Position numbers and translations under genes: made by a program. Below the pieces are notes generated by a model. The model saw only the letters and a program-made list of their open reading frames with translations, was not told where the DNA came from and did not search any database. Shown in pieces: positions 21,301 through 32,600 of a stretch of DNA of 64,000 nucleotides (position 1 is the first letter of the stretch; each line of letters begins with the position of its first letter). Where the stretch lies: positions 2,931,501-2,995,500 of the forward strand of contig NC_080568.1 of the NCBI RefSeq assembly GCF_030253575.1, given 5' to 3'. The DNA is from Rhododendron vialii. Its lineage: Eukaryota > Streptophyta > Magnoliopsida > Ericales > Ericaceae.

Positions 21301-24300
21301 CAATTAGGTTTAAATCGTAGATGTTGTATTTCTAGCAATGCAACCAGCAACCATCGTAGTATTTTTGACCTCCAAATAGAAAGAAGGGTGGTAATTTGAT
21401 CATTTAGCTATTTGCGTATTATAGATCCTATATCCTCTTTTCTTAGATGGAAGATAGAGGTTAAGCTACTTATCAAAAAAATAAAAAAAGAGGTTAAGCT
21501 CATTGTAGAAATCTGCACTTCTTGTAGGATCAAACATGAAGTATAAAATCTGCACTTTCTTGTAGTCACCGGTGGTTCCAGCAAGGCTATATTTTTGGAA
21601 TGTTCTGAGAGATTCTTTGAAACAGAGTCTGCGAGATTTCCTTGTCAAAGTGTTTCCCTTAAACTTCTATTTGATGTACTCCTTGTGCGATCAAGTCACA
21701 TAATAGAAGTCTTGTTTTTGCTACTGTTTTCTGTATAACAGGAAGCACGTGCACCAAGTTCTCTTTCTCTGGGAAGTCCTGCTGATCCCAATCAGAAGGA
21801 GAGTTGGCGTGCAGATGTTCCTGATGACAAAATAGATCGGAGAAGAATTGCATCCGAGACTGAGACTGGTCGCCGCTGGCGAGAAGAAGAAAGGGAAACT
21901 GGCTTGCTTGGTAGAAAAGATCGTAGGAAGACGGATCGACGTGTTGACAACACCTCGGTTAGAGAAAACTCTGATTCTAGAGTTTTAGCAAATGACAAGT
22001 GGCAGGATGTTAATAATCGAAGTTCTGGACATGATACACGACGTGATAACAAGTGGTCGTCTAGGTGGGGTCCGGAAGACAAAGAGAAGGAATCCCGAAT
22101 TGAAAAAAAGACAGACGCAGAGAAGGAAGATGCTCACAGCGATTGTCAACCACTTTCGGTTAGCAATCCCCGTGCAGTTCCTGAGCGGGACACAGATTCT
22201 CGCGATAAGTGGAGGCCACGCCATAGGATGGAGGGAAGTTCTAGCGGGCCAGGTTCCTACCGTGCTGCACCTGGGTTTGGACTTGAGAGAGGAAAGCCAG
22301 AGGGTTCTAATGTGGGGTTTACATTAGGACGAGGAAGATCTAGCGTTTCAGTTGTGAGACCTCCATCTGCTGGTTCACTTGGTGCTGCTCTATTTGACAG
22401 GACTGTTAATGTTCCTGGGAAACCAAGCTCCTCAGCTGATACTTTTTGCTACCCAAGGGGGAAGCTTCTTGACATTTACCGCAAGCAAAAACTGGATACA
22501 TCTTTTGCTATGATGCTTGACCAGATGGAGGAAGTACCTGCTATAACACAAGTTAATGTCATTGAGCCATTGGCCTTTGTCACTCCTGACGCAGAAGAGG
22601 CTGTAAGTTCATTAAATTGGCCCCTACGATGACTTAACTTGTACTTGTACTTTTGTGGTTTTCACAAAAGTTTTAAATGTGTTTGCCATATGTTTTCAGG
22701 CTATCCTCGGTGATCTAGGGAAGGGTAAAATCACCAGTAGTGGGGTGTCATACAGTCCATTTAGAAAAGGAAGATCAACTGATAACATTACAGGTGATTA
22801 ATTTAGACAGGCAATAACCTTATTGTACGGCCATTTAACATCTAACAGTCTATGTACTTATTCGACTATGTTTTATACATACTTTGGTCCTTGCTGTCTT
22901 TTGGTGGTGTATGACAATATTATTTATTGCCAGATGTCGGAGACTTGGAACTGACCAATGGGAAACATGGTATGCTTCCCTCAGTTATGTCTGATGAGGT
23001 TGTTGATGCCTTTGGACGAGCTGTGAATAATGATACCCGCTGGGCTAGTGTTTCTAGCTCCTTAGACAACGAGGATCCTAAAACGAAGTTGAAAGATGGT
23101 TAGTAAAAGACCCTGCCATCCTATTCAGTAACTCAACCATTATTACGGCATATGATTTTTGTTTTTGATTTTTGGCAATCTCTTAATGGAACTACATTTG
23201 TTTTGTTTTCAAAAATAGATACCGATCGTGAGGGAGAAAGGAAAGTTTCTGCAGCTACTTCAGGGACAAATGCTGATGAATTGATGCAAGCAATTTCAAG
23301 GAGTATGGATTTCTTCAGTGTGAAAGACAGTAATGGTGCTCACTTTGATGATGCTTCTCAGCTCAAAGGGGCAGATTCTGTGTTCACAAAACATCCTTCT
23401 CTCAACGATCTTCGTTCTGCTGCTGCTTTTGATATCAGTACCAAGCTTCTGGATGATTCCACTTCTCTATTTTTTCCTCAGTCTTCCGAGGAGAATTGGA
23501 GTGGCAATATGCAGCACTTTCAGGGCAGCCACAACGAATATCGATCAGAAGGGGGTATCCTGCCTGAGGAGATGAGTTTGTATTACCTAGATCCCCAGGG
23601 AGAGATCCAAGGACCATTTCTTGGGGTTGACATCATTTCATGGTTAGAGCAAGGGTTTTTTGGGACCGATTTGCTGGTCCGTTTGGAAGATGCCCCAGAG
23701 GGAACGCCTTTCCGAGAGTTGGGTGAGGTCATCCCGCATCTAAGAGTTACAGATGGACATGCCTTTAGCGTTGATATGAATTCTAATGTAGAAGAACATG
23801 GAGCTATAGAAGAGAAAATGGGCCCTAGTTTAATGGCTTCTGCCCCTGTTCCTGAAATGACTCAATTGTCTGCATTAAATGACCATAGCTGGCAATCGTC
23901 TAGGTTTGATGGTATACCAAATCAGCATGAACATTCGCGGCAACTCGCACATACAGAGGGTCAAGGCTTTCGTGATTTTGTTGGTCAAGATGAAGGTTAG
24001 TTACTTATCTTGTTTGTGGTTCTTAGTTGCACTACTCCTTTGAGGGAGAGCATGTATTTGGTCCTAAAGTAAACGCGTCTCTGTTTTTGCAGATGTTTTA
24101 TTCCCGGGAAGATCTGAAATAGGTGGCAATCCGCTCGGAGCAACTTCTTTGGGCATCAACAATCCTTCTGCTAATCCCATGAGCAATCCGTCTCATCCGG
24201 TTGAATTTACAGAGCCCGGTGTCCCTAGTCCGAGTAACAATAAGTTGCATCCTTTTGGGCTTTCGTGGTCAGAGCTTGAAGGCAACTATACAAGCCATAA

Positions 24301-27300
24301 CGAAACATCAAACGGTAGTGCTCAGGATCAGCTTTTCAACCCTAGCATGGGAAGAATTGGCTCTTTTGGTGCACTTGCTGATTCAACTAATGCTGTAGAG
24401 ACATGGTCTGATGTTCATGGGAGAAATACAGTTCCTGGCCCCAACGTGTATCAAGGAGCCATGGATGCTCACAGGGCCTCACATATGGATCAAGAATCTA
24501 TCCGCTTTCGTGCCACAGAGAAGCTTTTGTTGCAACAATACCAACAACAGCTCCAGCAGCGCAATCTGTTGACTCATCCCCACCTGAATGAATCAGTGCT
24601 GGAACAAGTGCCAAGTCAGCATTACAGCAATCAAACAGGGCCACATCTGGACCACCTTTTGGCACTACAGCAGCAGCAGCAGCAGCAGCAGCAATGGCTT
24701 CGGCAGCAGCATCACCAGTTGCAGCAAAAGCAGCAGTTACATCAACAACATCTAATTCTGTTGCAGGAGCAACAACAGCAGTCTCAAGCTCGACAACTGC
24801 TTCGTGAGCAGTTGCTGCTGCAGAGTCAAATGCAAGATTCTGGCCGTGGAATGTCTCACGTTGATGCTGTTAGAACAACCAATGCTCTTGAACAAGTTTT
24901 GTTGAAGCAGCAAATTTTGCATGAACTACAACAGCGTTCCCTTCATCCTCCAAGGCATGCTGATCCATCCCTTGACCATCTTATCCAAGCGAAATTTGGT
25001 CAAACGCAGCATCAAAGTGACCTGTTGGAGCTTGTATCACGTTCAAAGCGAGGACAGATGCACACTTTGGAAAGTCAGATTCTTCAGCAAGAACAACTTT
25101 ATGGAAGACAGTTGCCAATGGGGTTGAGGCAGCAGGTGGAAATGGAAGAAGAGAGGCATGGGGGCTCTAACTGGCCTGTTGATGAAACCAATCAGTTCCT
25201 TAGAAGTCCTGCTGCTGCACATAGAGCTCACTCTGCTGGGTTTGGACCATTAGATTTTTTTCAGCAACAGAGACCATCCTCTAAGGAGCAGCTAGTTCAA
25301 GTTGACCGCAATTTTTCCCTACAAGACCGATTACAGCGAGGCCTTTATGACCCCGGTTTATCGCCATTGGAGCGACAAATGTCTATGTCAGGTGGCGCTC
25401 CAGGAATGAGTCTGGATGCGGTGAATGCCTTGACTCACGGTCAAGGTTTAGATATCCAGGAACCAAGAGCCCGAATGCACTCTGCTGGTCAAGTGGGTGG
25501 ATTCTCCTCTGGTATCCACTCTCACCACCCTTCGATTTCCAATCAGTTTCATGCTTCACCCTCTGATTCGATCGAGACCCACTGGTCTGAGACCAATGGT
25601 CAGCTACCAAATGATTGGATGAAATCTCGAATACGGCAATTGCATCTCAATGCGGAGCTGCAGAATAGGGAGTCAGAAGTTAAAATGGCTTCCGAAGATC
25701 CAAATTTATGGATGTCAACTGGAACAAGCAATGACAATTCAAAGCGTTTGCTTATGGAATTGCTTCATAAAAAATCAGTCTCTCAAACTGCCGATTCATT
25801 AGATACAAGTAATGAAGCATCTTATGAGAGAAGGGCACCTTCAGGTCGCTATTCTGAAACAAGCTCTTCTAATCATTCCTTCAGCTTCTTATCTGGTCAA
25901 CAAGCTGGTATAAATCACCAGTTTGCCTTAGGACCTTATGGTTCTAATTCAGGTGGAACACCGTCAGTTCAGTTGACGGATGAGAATGCTAGTGCTGTGG
26001 AAAGCAGTGGAAGACTCCCCCTTAGATCCAAGTCTGAAGTATTAAGTGATAGAGATCAATTTCTTTCGGGTTTTGATGAAACTTCTCAAGCAATTTTCTC
26101 AAATCCCAACATGATTAGTAAGAAGTCTATGGAACGAGAGTTCTTAGATGTGGACCGGAAAAAGCAAGGATTCAAAACTGAGGTTCATATGATGAAGGGA
26201 CCATCTTCGGAGATTCAAGAAGATAGGACTGACCAGGAAAGCTTTGCTGCTATAAACTGTGGCGAAACACCCATTAATATAATTAGTAGGCATAATTCAC
26301 TTGGCTTTGCTGGTAATTCCCCCCAGAAAACAATTTTTTTACTAGTAGGCTTCCATATTTGTTGATGTGAGTGATGATGTGTAGAATTGTTTCCAGGTGG
26401 GAACATTGCCTCCTTCAATGACAAAGTTGCGCTTTCTGATTCTTTCGTGGAAGATGTTTCGAAGGGCCGGTAAGGATTCTTTTTGCTGTATTGCACTATT
26501 GCTTCTGATGTTTCAAGGAAAGCCTAAGTAGCTTTAAGCTTTAGTTGGGTACTTTCCAAGGACCATCATAGGAGTTGATGGGACCTGGCCACCGTAGAAA
26601 AGGGAGAGAGAGGCAGCCCGTGATCTACAATTTGGCCATTCATCAGTCCTTAGTGTTGATACAAATGCATGTTCTCTGTACTAGGATACTTGAAATGCCA
26701 TTTTGTTTCTTTTCCCTCTTCTTTGTTCCTATGGAAGTTGGATCTATGGAGTGGTAACAAATGTTCCTACCCTTGTAAGTGGCGTCATCCTACTTTTTAA
26801 GTTGATTAAACGGGTCCCTTTTTTGTCCTCTCTTACCATATGAGCATCTGTTTCTTTGAATTTCATTCTGAGATAAAAGGCTCGTCAGATATTTGATGCC
26901 GGTGATTCAAAATAATTCTCATCTTGGAAGGGGGATGGGTGTAAAAGCAATTGTGTGCTGCAGTAGTTTTGATTATATAGCTTACATTTTTTTTTTTTGG
27001 CAGTCTACCATCCCTTGCATCAAAAGGGTCGGACAGTTTTTTGCTGAAGCGTCCACCTGTCTCACAAAATTCATCTCAAGAAGGATTGGCTGAGCTGGCC
27101 TCTGATACAGTCTTGCGAGGCAAACACCTTTCATCTTCTGTTCCTTCGGAAGGTATGTCAATTTGTGGTATATCTCTTATTGATGAAGATATTGACAAGT
27201 GTATACATACATACATATATACATACATACATATATATATATATGTGTGTATGTATATATCACAAAATTGTATGCCTCTATAGAAACAACAGATAAATAA

Positions 27301-27912
27301 AATATCAACATATGTTTGAGAATGATAAAACAAATGTGAAAGTGTAAGGGTGGAGTACCCGAATTGAATGGTGGTTGGTGTCTCGGGAAATAAAATTAAC
27401 TGTTGGATTTTACAGGATATTGGTATATCATCTTCCCTGTTCTAAATTGTTAAAAGGAGACCATTATTTAAGGATTAAAACTGTGTTTTGGTTTAAGAGC
27501 TTACGTTTGGTTTTCTCTGACATTCCTCTTACTGGTGTCCGTCATCTCGTAATAATGGATTTTGAATTCTGTAGGGGCAAGACGGGAATCCGGGGGACAT
27601 CTAGCGAACCAAAGTTCTGATATTCAGATACCTGGCAAGAAAGATTTACATTTTCGACAAATCTCATCTGGCAGTGATGATACCGATATCTCAGAGCCAT
27701 CGTTCATTGACATGCTTAAGAGTAATGCCAAGAAGCCACCACAGACAGAATCTGCAGGAGCAGGAGCATCCGAGTCGTCGGACGGTTCACAGGCAGCCCG
27801 CAGCGCGAAAAAGAAAGGGAAGAAGGGGAAGCAAATTGATCCTGCCCTTCTTGGGTTCAAGGTGACAAGCAATCGCATCATGATGGGTGAAATACAACGG
27901 GCGGATGATTAA
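18334..27912 (+). CDS. GYF-domain protein, EXA1/GIGYF-like, copy A
   Basis: Eleven exons: 18334-18409, 20889-20951, 21090-21172, 21742-22602, 22700-22793, 22934-23098, 23219-23995, 24093-26312, 26397-26469, 27004-27152 and 27575-27912, giving 1632 residues, close to what I recall for Arabidopsis EXA1 (about 1,700). In order: N-terminus [16 protein letters not shown]; a charged Arg/Asp-rich region; a canonical eIF4E-binding motif YxxxxL-phi (YPRGKLL, 311-317); a GYF domain (about 565-625; [13 protein letters not shown] ... [10 protein letters not shown]), which binds proline-rich PPG-phi partners; a Gln-rich coiled region (about 895-965); and a conserved C-terminal tail ([18 protein letters not shown]). 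EXA1-type proteins bind eIF4E-family factors, restrain translation of immune-receptor mRNAs and act as potexvirus susceptibility factors; that role is inferred here. Intron 1 carries a hAT insertion absent from copy B. Confidence 0.9.
18880..19372. mobile_element. hAT-like element in intron 1 of GYF copy A, 8-bp TSD
   Basis: A 493-bp element starting CAGGGGCAGAGGG and ending GAATCCGTCCCTG (CAGGG...CCCTG termini), flanked by the 8-bp direct repeat AGTCTACA (18872-18879 and 19373-19380). The paralogous intron of copy B has the joined flank (GGTCTTCATTTTGTTAGGGG near 30419-30438) without the element. No transposase is encoded. Confidence 0.8.
27198..27260 (+). repeat. (TACA)n/(TA)n microsatellite in intron 10 of copy A
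   Basis: TACATACATATATACATACA-type repeats between exons 10 and 11; copy B has only a short remnant at the equivalent place. Confidence 0.8.
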
Positions 27913-28523
27913 CTACAAGTCTGTGTTGTATGCCATTCGTGTATTTAAGAGCTGTACAGGATGTAATTTTCTGTGAAGCATTTCGTGTTTTGGATATTCT
28001 TTGATTTTTGATTCCCCATTTGCATCCTCAGTTGCAGTGATGTGTAGGGGTGATGGCAAAGCCTGGTACAGTCTTAGGAAGTTCAGTGATGTAGGATGAT
28101 AGAGTGGTTAGGGAAACTACTGTTGTATAGATAGTTTCTCATGGGAAAGCTAATAGAATCATCATCATGTACATACAAAGTTGTTCTCAGATGGTTTTGA
28201 ATAAATTAAGGGAAATAATTTTCACACTCCCCCTTTTATAATTCATGCTCCCTTTTCGTTTTTATGCACATAAATTTACAATCTCTTGCCCTTGGATGTG
28301 TGAGAAATTATGTTGGATAAAGGGCATGATACTAAATTCTTGTAGATAAAGACTAAAAGGGGTACATGAATTGTAGAACAACTCTTTAAGGTCGTTCCTC
28401 CACAATGATGTTAGTGGAAACAATGCTTTTACCAAAATGCGATGCCTTTGGCAAAGACAACTCGTGATGATGGCCTGAGCGGTCAGAGTCTGCAGAAAAC
28501 AGAATGCATTGACGTGCTCGTAT
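27913..28523 (+). other. 3' UTR and intergenic DNA after GYF copy A
   Basis: The first ~270 bases resemble the segment after the stop of copy B (39354-39600; shared TGTAATTTTCTGT and GGTGATGGCAAAGCCTGGTA), so the 3' UTR was part of the duplicated unit. No further gene. Confidence 0.55.
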
Positions 28524-28532
28524 TTGATTTTG

Positions 28533-28692
28533 GAGAATAAATTCTTTACATCACCGGTGTAAATATTTGTTTATTTTAAATCAATTGCATCGCGACACTT
28601 AAAACAGTGGTCCCAATTAATAAAACGTGGCGCAATACAATTAATTTGGAGGAAATAAATGTTTACACCGATGGTATAAAGAATTTATTCTC
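28533..28692. mobile_element. Short MULE-type MITE, 9-bp TSD
   Basis: A 160-bp element with inverted ends GAGAATAAATTCTTTACA / ATAAAGAATTTATTCTC and an inner GGTGTAAA / TTTACACC pair. It is flanked by the perfect 9-bp direct repeat TTGATTTTG (28524-28532 and 28693-28701). Confidence 0.8.
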
Positions 28693-28701
28693 TTGATTTT
28701 G

Positions 28702-29460
28702 AACATCCTTTCGTCTAGGTAATTTGTTGAGTTTTGCCTTTGGCTAGGAGGTGGGGGGCTGCGTGCTGCTGTCCTCGATTTTCGGGCCCACTCCGGTCTC
28801 ACTCCGATGATCGGAAGCGTTCACTTTGTAGAGCTCGTCGAGTAGAATGAATAACTATGCATAAAATCAGCTTAATTGGATATCATTAAATGCCTGATCT
28901 TTTTGAGGCTTGTATGTTGTGGAGAGAGAGATCAGTCTTCGGCAGCATGTGCATCAAACGTGATGTTTGAATTAGGTGAAAGAGATCAATTTTTTTTTTT
29001 TTTTGAACAGCATGAAGGACATCACTGTGAATCTCGTATATGCTTGCTTTGGCCGTTTCTAAAAAAATTGTTATTATAGATCTTGCTTGGTATCAGGAAA
29101 AAAAAATACTTTAATTTAGTTGATTCGAACACCCAATAACCATGAACACATGGAAGAAAGAAATCTAAAATTTCATCCGTGTAGGATCCGAGATCATTGT
29201 AGTTACAAAGCCTTTTTTTTTTTTTTTCCCCCCAAATGATAGAAATTTTTTTTATTTTTGTTTTTTCTTATTTCTTTTCCTTTTTTTTTTTCCAAACAAA
29301 CAAGGGAAGAAATTTTTTCTCTGTCTCTTTTCCATTTTTATTTTTATTTTTTCCCTTTCTCTTCCCTCGTATCCAAACAAACCCTCTCTACCTACAGAAG
29401 TTGGATTTGGCCGTGTTCTGAGTCACCCAAACCCTCACCCTCTCCCTCTCCCTCTCTCTC
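28702..29460 (+). promoter_or_regulatory. Spacer and probable promoter of GYF copy B
   Basis: Lies between the MITE and the CT-rich leader of copy B. It has T-runs (28990-29003, 29212-29295) and no gene. The last ~40 bases (GAGTCACCCAAACCCTCACC) match the leader of copy A (near 18090), which marks the 5' side of the duplicated unit. Confidence 0.5.
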
Positions 29461-29652
29461 TGCAAGTGCCCCTCAAAGCTTTCGAAACCCTAATAATCTC
29501 TACAATCCTCAATCTCATTCACTCTTCTCCACAATCTCTCTGTCTCTCTCTCTCTCTCTGCAAGTGCCTTGCAAACCTTTCGAAACCCTAACAATCTCTA
29601 AAATCCTGAATCTCATTCACTCATCGATACAATCTCTCTCTCTCTCTCTCTC
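29461..29652 (+). repeat. 98-bp tandem duplication in 5' leader of GYF copy B
   Basis: TGCAAGTGCC...TTTCGAAACCCTAA...AATCTCATTCACTC...(CT)n appears at 29461-29558 and 29559-29652. Copy A has one such unit only. Confidence 0.85.
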
Positions 29653-29690
29653 GATCTTCTTTCCCAAATTCCCGACTTATCCTCAATCCG

Positions 29691-32600
29691 ATGGCTCAGC
29701 GCAAGCTTGATCTCCCCGACGATCTCCTCTCATCCAAGCCGTCCGATCTCGCTTCAATTGCCAACGGTACTCCGTCACTCTTCTCCATAACCTTTCCCCA
29801 AATTTAATTAGGTTTTAGTCTTACTTCAACTTGTTTGATCGTTCTGTAGTTACTATTCCGATTGGTATCATTGATCTGATGGATATGAATGTTTGCTAAA
29901 GCTTAAATTTATAAGGTGGAATCTTAGTGATACGCAGCATTTCGTGATTAGTTGCTGTGAAGTTTTATTAATGATTAGTTGTTTGACGATTTTGTGTTGT
30001 CAACTCTACGGTGTAGTTTATATATGTTGTTTTATTAAGGCCCGTCATGTTATACGGTATCGAGTATTGGGCAGTATGGCTTAAGATGAGTGTATCTGGA
30101 ATGAGAATGTTGGGGTGTGTGTGTGGTAAGACTTTGCAAGATAGGATTAGAAACTAGAATATTTGCGGAATACTAGGGGTAGAAGATGGGAGGAAATAGA
30201 TTAAGGTGGTCCTTTATAGTAGATCAACCGATGGTATAGTCAGGATGAGTGATATGGTTACGGTTGGGGGTGTCAGTCAGAAAGAATTCAGGGTTTCTTT
30301 CAAAAAAACGGATTCTTGTAGCTGACCACAATTGTTTGGGACTTAAGGCTCTGTTTGGTTTGTTTTGGCTGGAAGTCGGATTAAAAGGTAGAAAACTTAT
30401 CATTTTATCGACCATTTTTGGTCTTCATTTTGTTAGGGGGACTACGACATGCACCTCTCGTTTAACCATAACACAATGATTCGTAAGTAAAACCTCGATC
30501 AAGTCATGCTACAAACTTCTTAACTTAAAGGGTGATGCCATTTAACCATACTACAACGATTCGTAAGTAACACCTCGAACAATTTTTGTAACAAACTTCT
30601 TAAATTAGAGGTGATGCCATTTAACATACCACAATGATTCGTAAGTAACACCTCGAACAGTTTTTGTAACAAACTTCTTAAATTCGAGTTGATACTGATT
30701 TCGCCGGAGATGCTTGTGATAGAAAAGAAACTCTGGCATTTGCCTCTCTGCAGGGCTCTGCTACTGTTGCTTGGATCCAATATACACCTGCAGATTTTGC
30801 TACAAACATAACTTTTTGAACCTCAATATTCAGTGGCGGACGCAGGATTTGTAATTAGTAGGGGCTTGAATCACATGTATTGACCCATTGATAATAGAAT
30901 TTCAGCCTTATATGTTAAGACGTGTATTGGAAAAGCTAATACTCCAGTAAATTAATTCCCCAGTTTGATTGTGTATATATATGCTGACACATTAGGTTTT
31001 TTTTTTCCCGACTCATAGGAATTTTAGGGGTTTTTTCTGCCCAAGGGACTTGCCGGGGTCAATCTTTACGGAACTTCTGCAAACTAAGGTGAAAACACTG
31101 GTATGATTAGTTGGAATGTTTGGAGTTATGCCGGGGTCAGCCGCTGCCAATATCCATAACTTTGGGAGAATTTCACAACATAACCACAAAATCTCGTAAC
31201 TAAAACCTTGCTAACTATACATCCCGTCGAACCACATCCTGACAAGATCTCATTACTTTCTTACAATAAGTAGGGTGTGTACCGTTGATCATGTTTTGCT
31301 CTCTTTTTGTTAAATTGTCATGTCTATGAGTTAGTGCCACTTGTGTTGTGTATGATGTCTCTTGGTGCTGAGTCTGTTGATTATGTCGGAAATGCCTATG
31401 AAATTTGTTGTCCAACATGTACTTTAAACGTCTCAATGTTTGAGCTGCAATTGTTTAGGTTGCTTGATTAGTGGCGGTCATTTTTCTTTTTATTGCCGAC
31501 TCTTCACTTGATATGCATACTAAGGTTCATGATTTTGGAGAATCCTGGCCTATGAGGATGCCTGACAACATTTTCTTTTTAACTTAGCTTAGTACTTTTA
31601 TGGGCTGTCAGAATTTTAAATTGCTAACGCATTATTACCTTGTGCTCCATCTAGTTTAGCAAAAGCAGGCTTCAATTCAAACTTTCTCTCATGCTAATTT
31701 TTGTTTAATTCATGGAAATTGGTCTTCAGGAATCCTTTTCAAATTAACCCTTTAGGGATTTTGTTTCCTGGTACTTTTTTTCCTTGGTTCTCAAGAAGGG
31801 TTAATAGTACTTAAGTGGTTGCATTTGCTTTGTGTTCTGATTAAGTCTCTCTCTTCAGCATATCTGTATGGACAATACATCTCTGCTTATACCTACACTG
31901 TATTGTTGTTTGATTTTTTCAATTTCGTAGGCCTATTTTTTGAGTTTTGTTTAGTTTACTTTATTGCATCTATCACTTATTCCTGTTGTCAGTTACTATC
32001 AAATATGATTCTGCAGGTAATTTTATGCCAATTGTAACAATTCGAAGTGTTGTTTGGCACTTTTGTTTGGTTTAGGCTTTAGGTTGTTTTCTTAATGCTG
32101 ATTAGTTATTAATTTTATCATATTTTGATTGTAGTTCTGAATCGAATTACAAATTAACCCTTACCCTTACTTTGTTGATGCCACTACAGTGAAAGCTTCA
32201 GGAGGGAATGAGGATGAAAGTTTGATAGGGATACATGATGATCCGAAAGGTTGGGTTTTGGTTCTGCAATCTTGAAGTATCCGATCTTCTATCAATCAAT
32301 AGAACAACTTGGTCTCATCTGTTTCGCTTTCTGTCAATTTGTTCTGCATTTTCCTGTGCTCATGAACTTGGACATGTTCATTGTCACTTGTCAGGTGCTT
32401 CAGATCAAGCAGCATTAGAAAGCAACATTCCTTTGTCTCCCCAGTGGCTTTATGCTAAAACGAGTGAGACAAAGATGGTGAGTTCTTTATTAACATTAAA
32501 GAGAATGATTATGGGATTGCAGCTCTCTTTCTAACATAACTGTGATATTATGATTGGACTGATGTACTAAAGAGCATTAACTTGTTTGGTTACGAACTTA

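Noticed and set aside
21904-22632. Separate gene starting inside GYF exon 4
   Set aside because: It is the in-frame interior of exon 4; the frame extends upstream to a splice acceptor and ends just past the donor GCT|GTAAGT.
29258-29710. Open frame of 150 codons, Ser/Pro/Leu-rich
   Set aside because: Produced by CT-rich leader sequence; out of frame with the conserved start [11 protein letters not shown].
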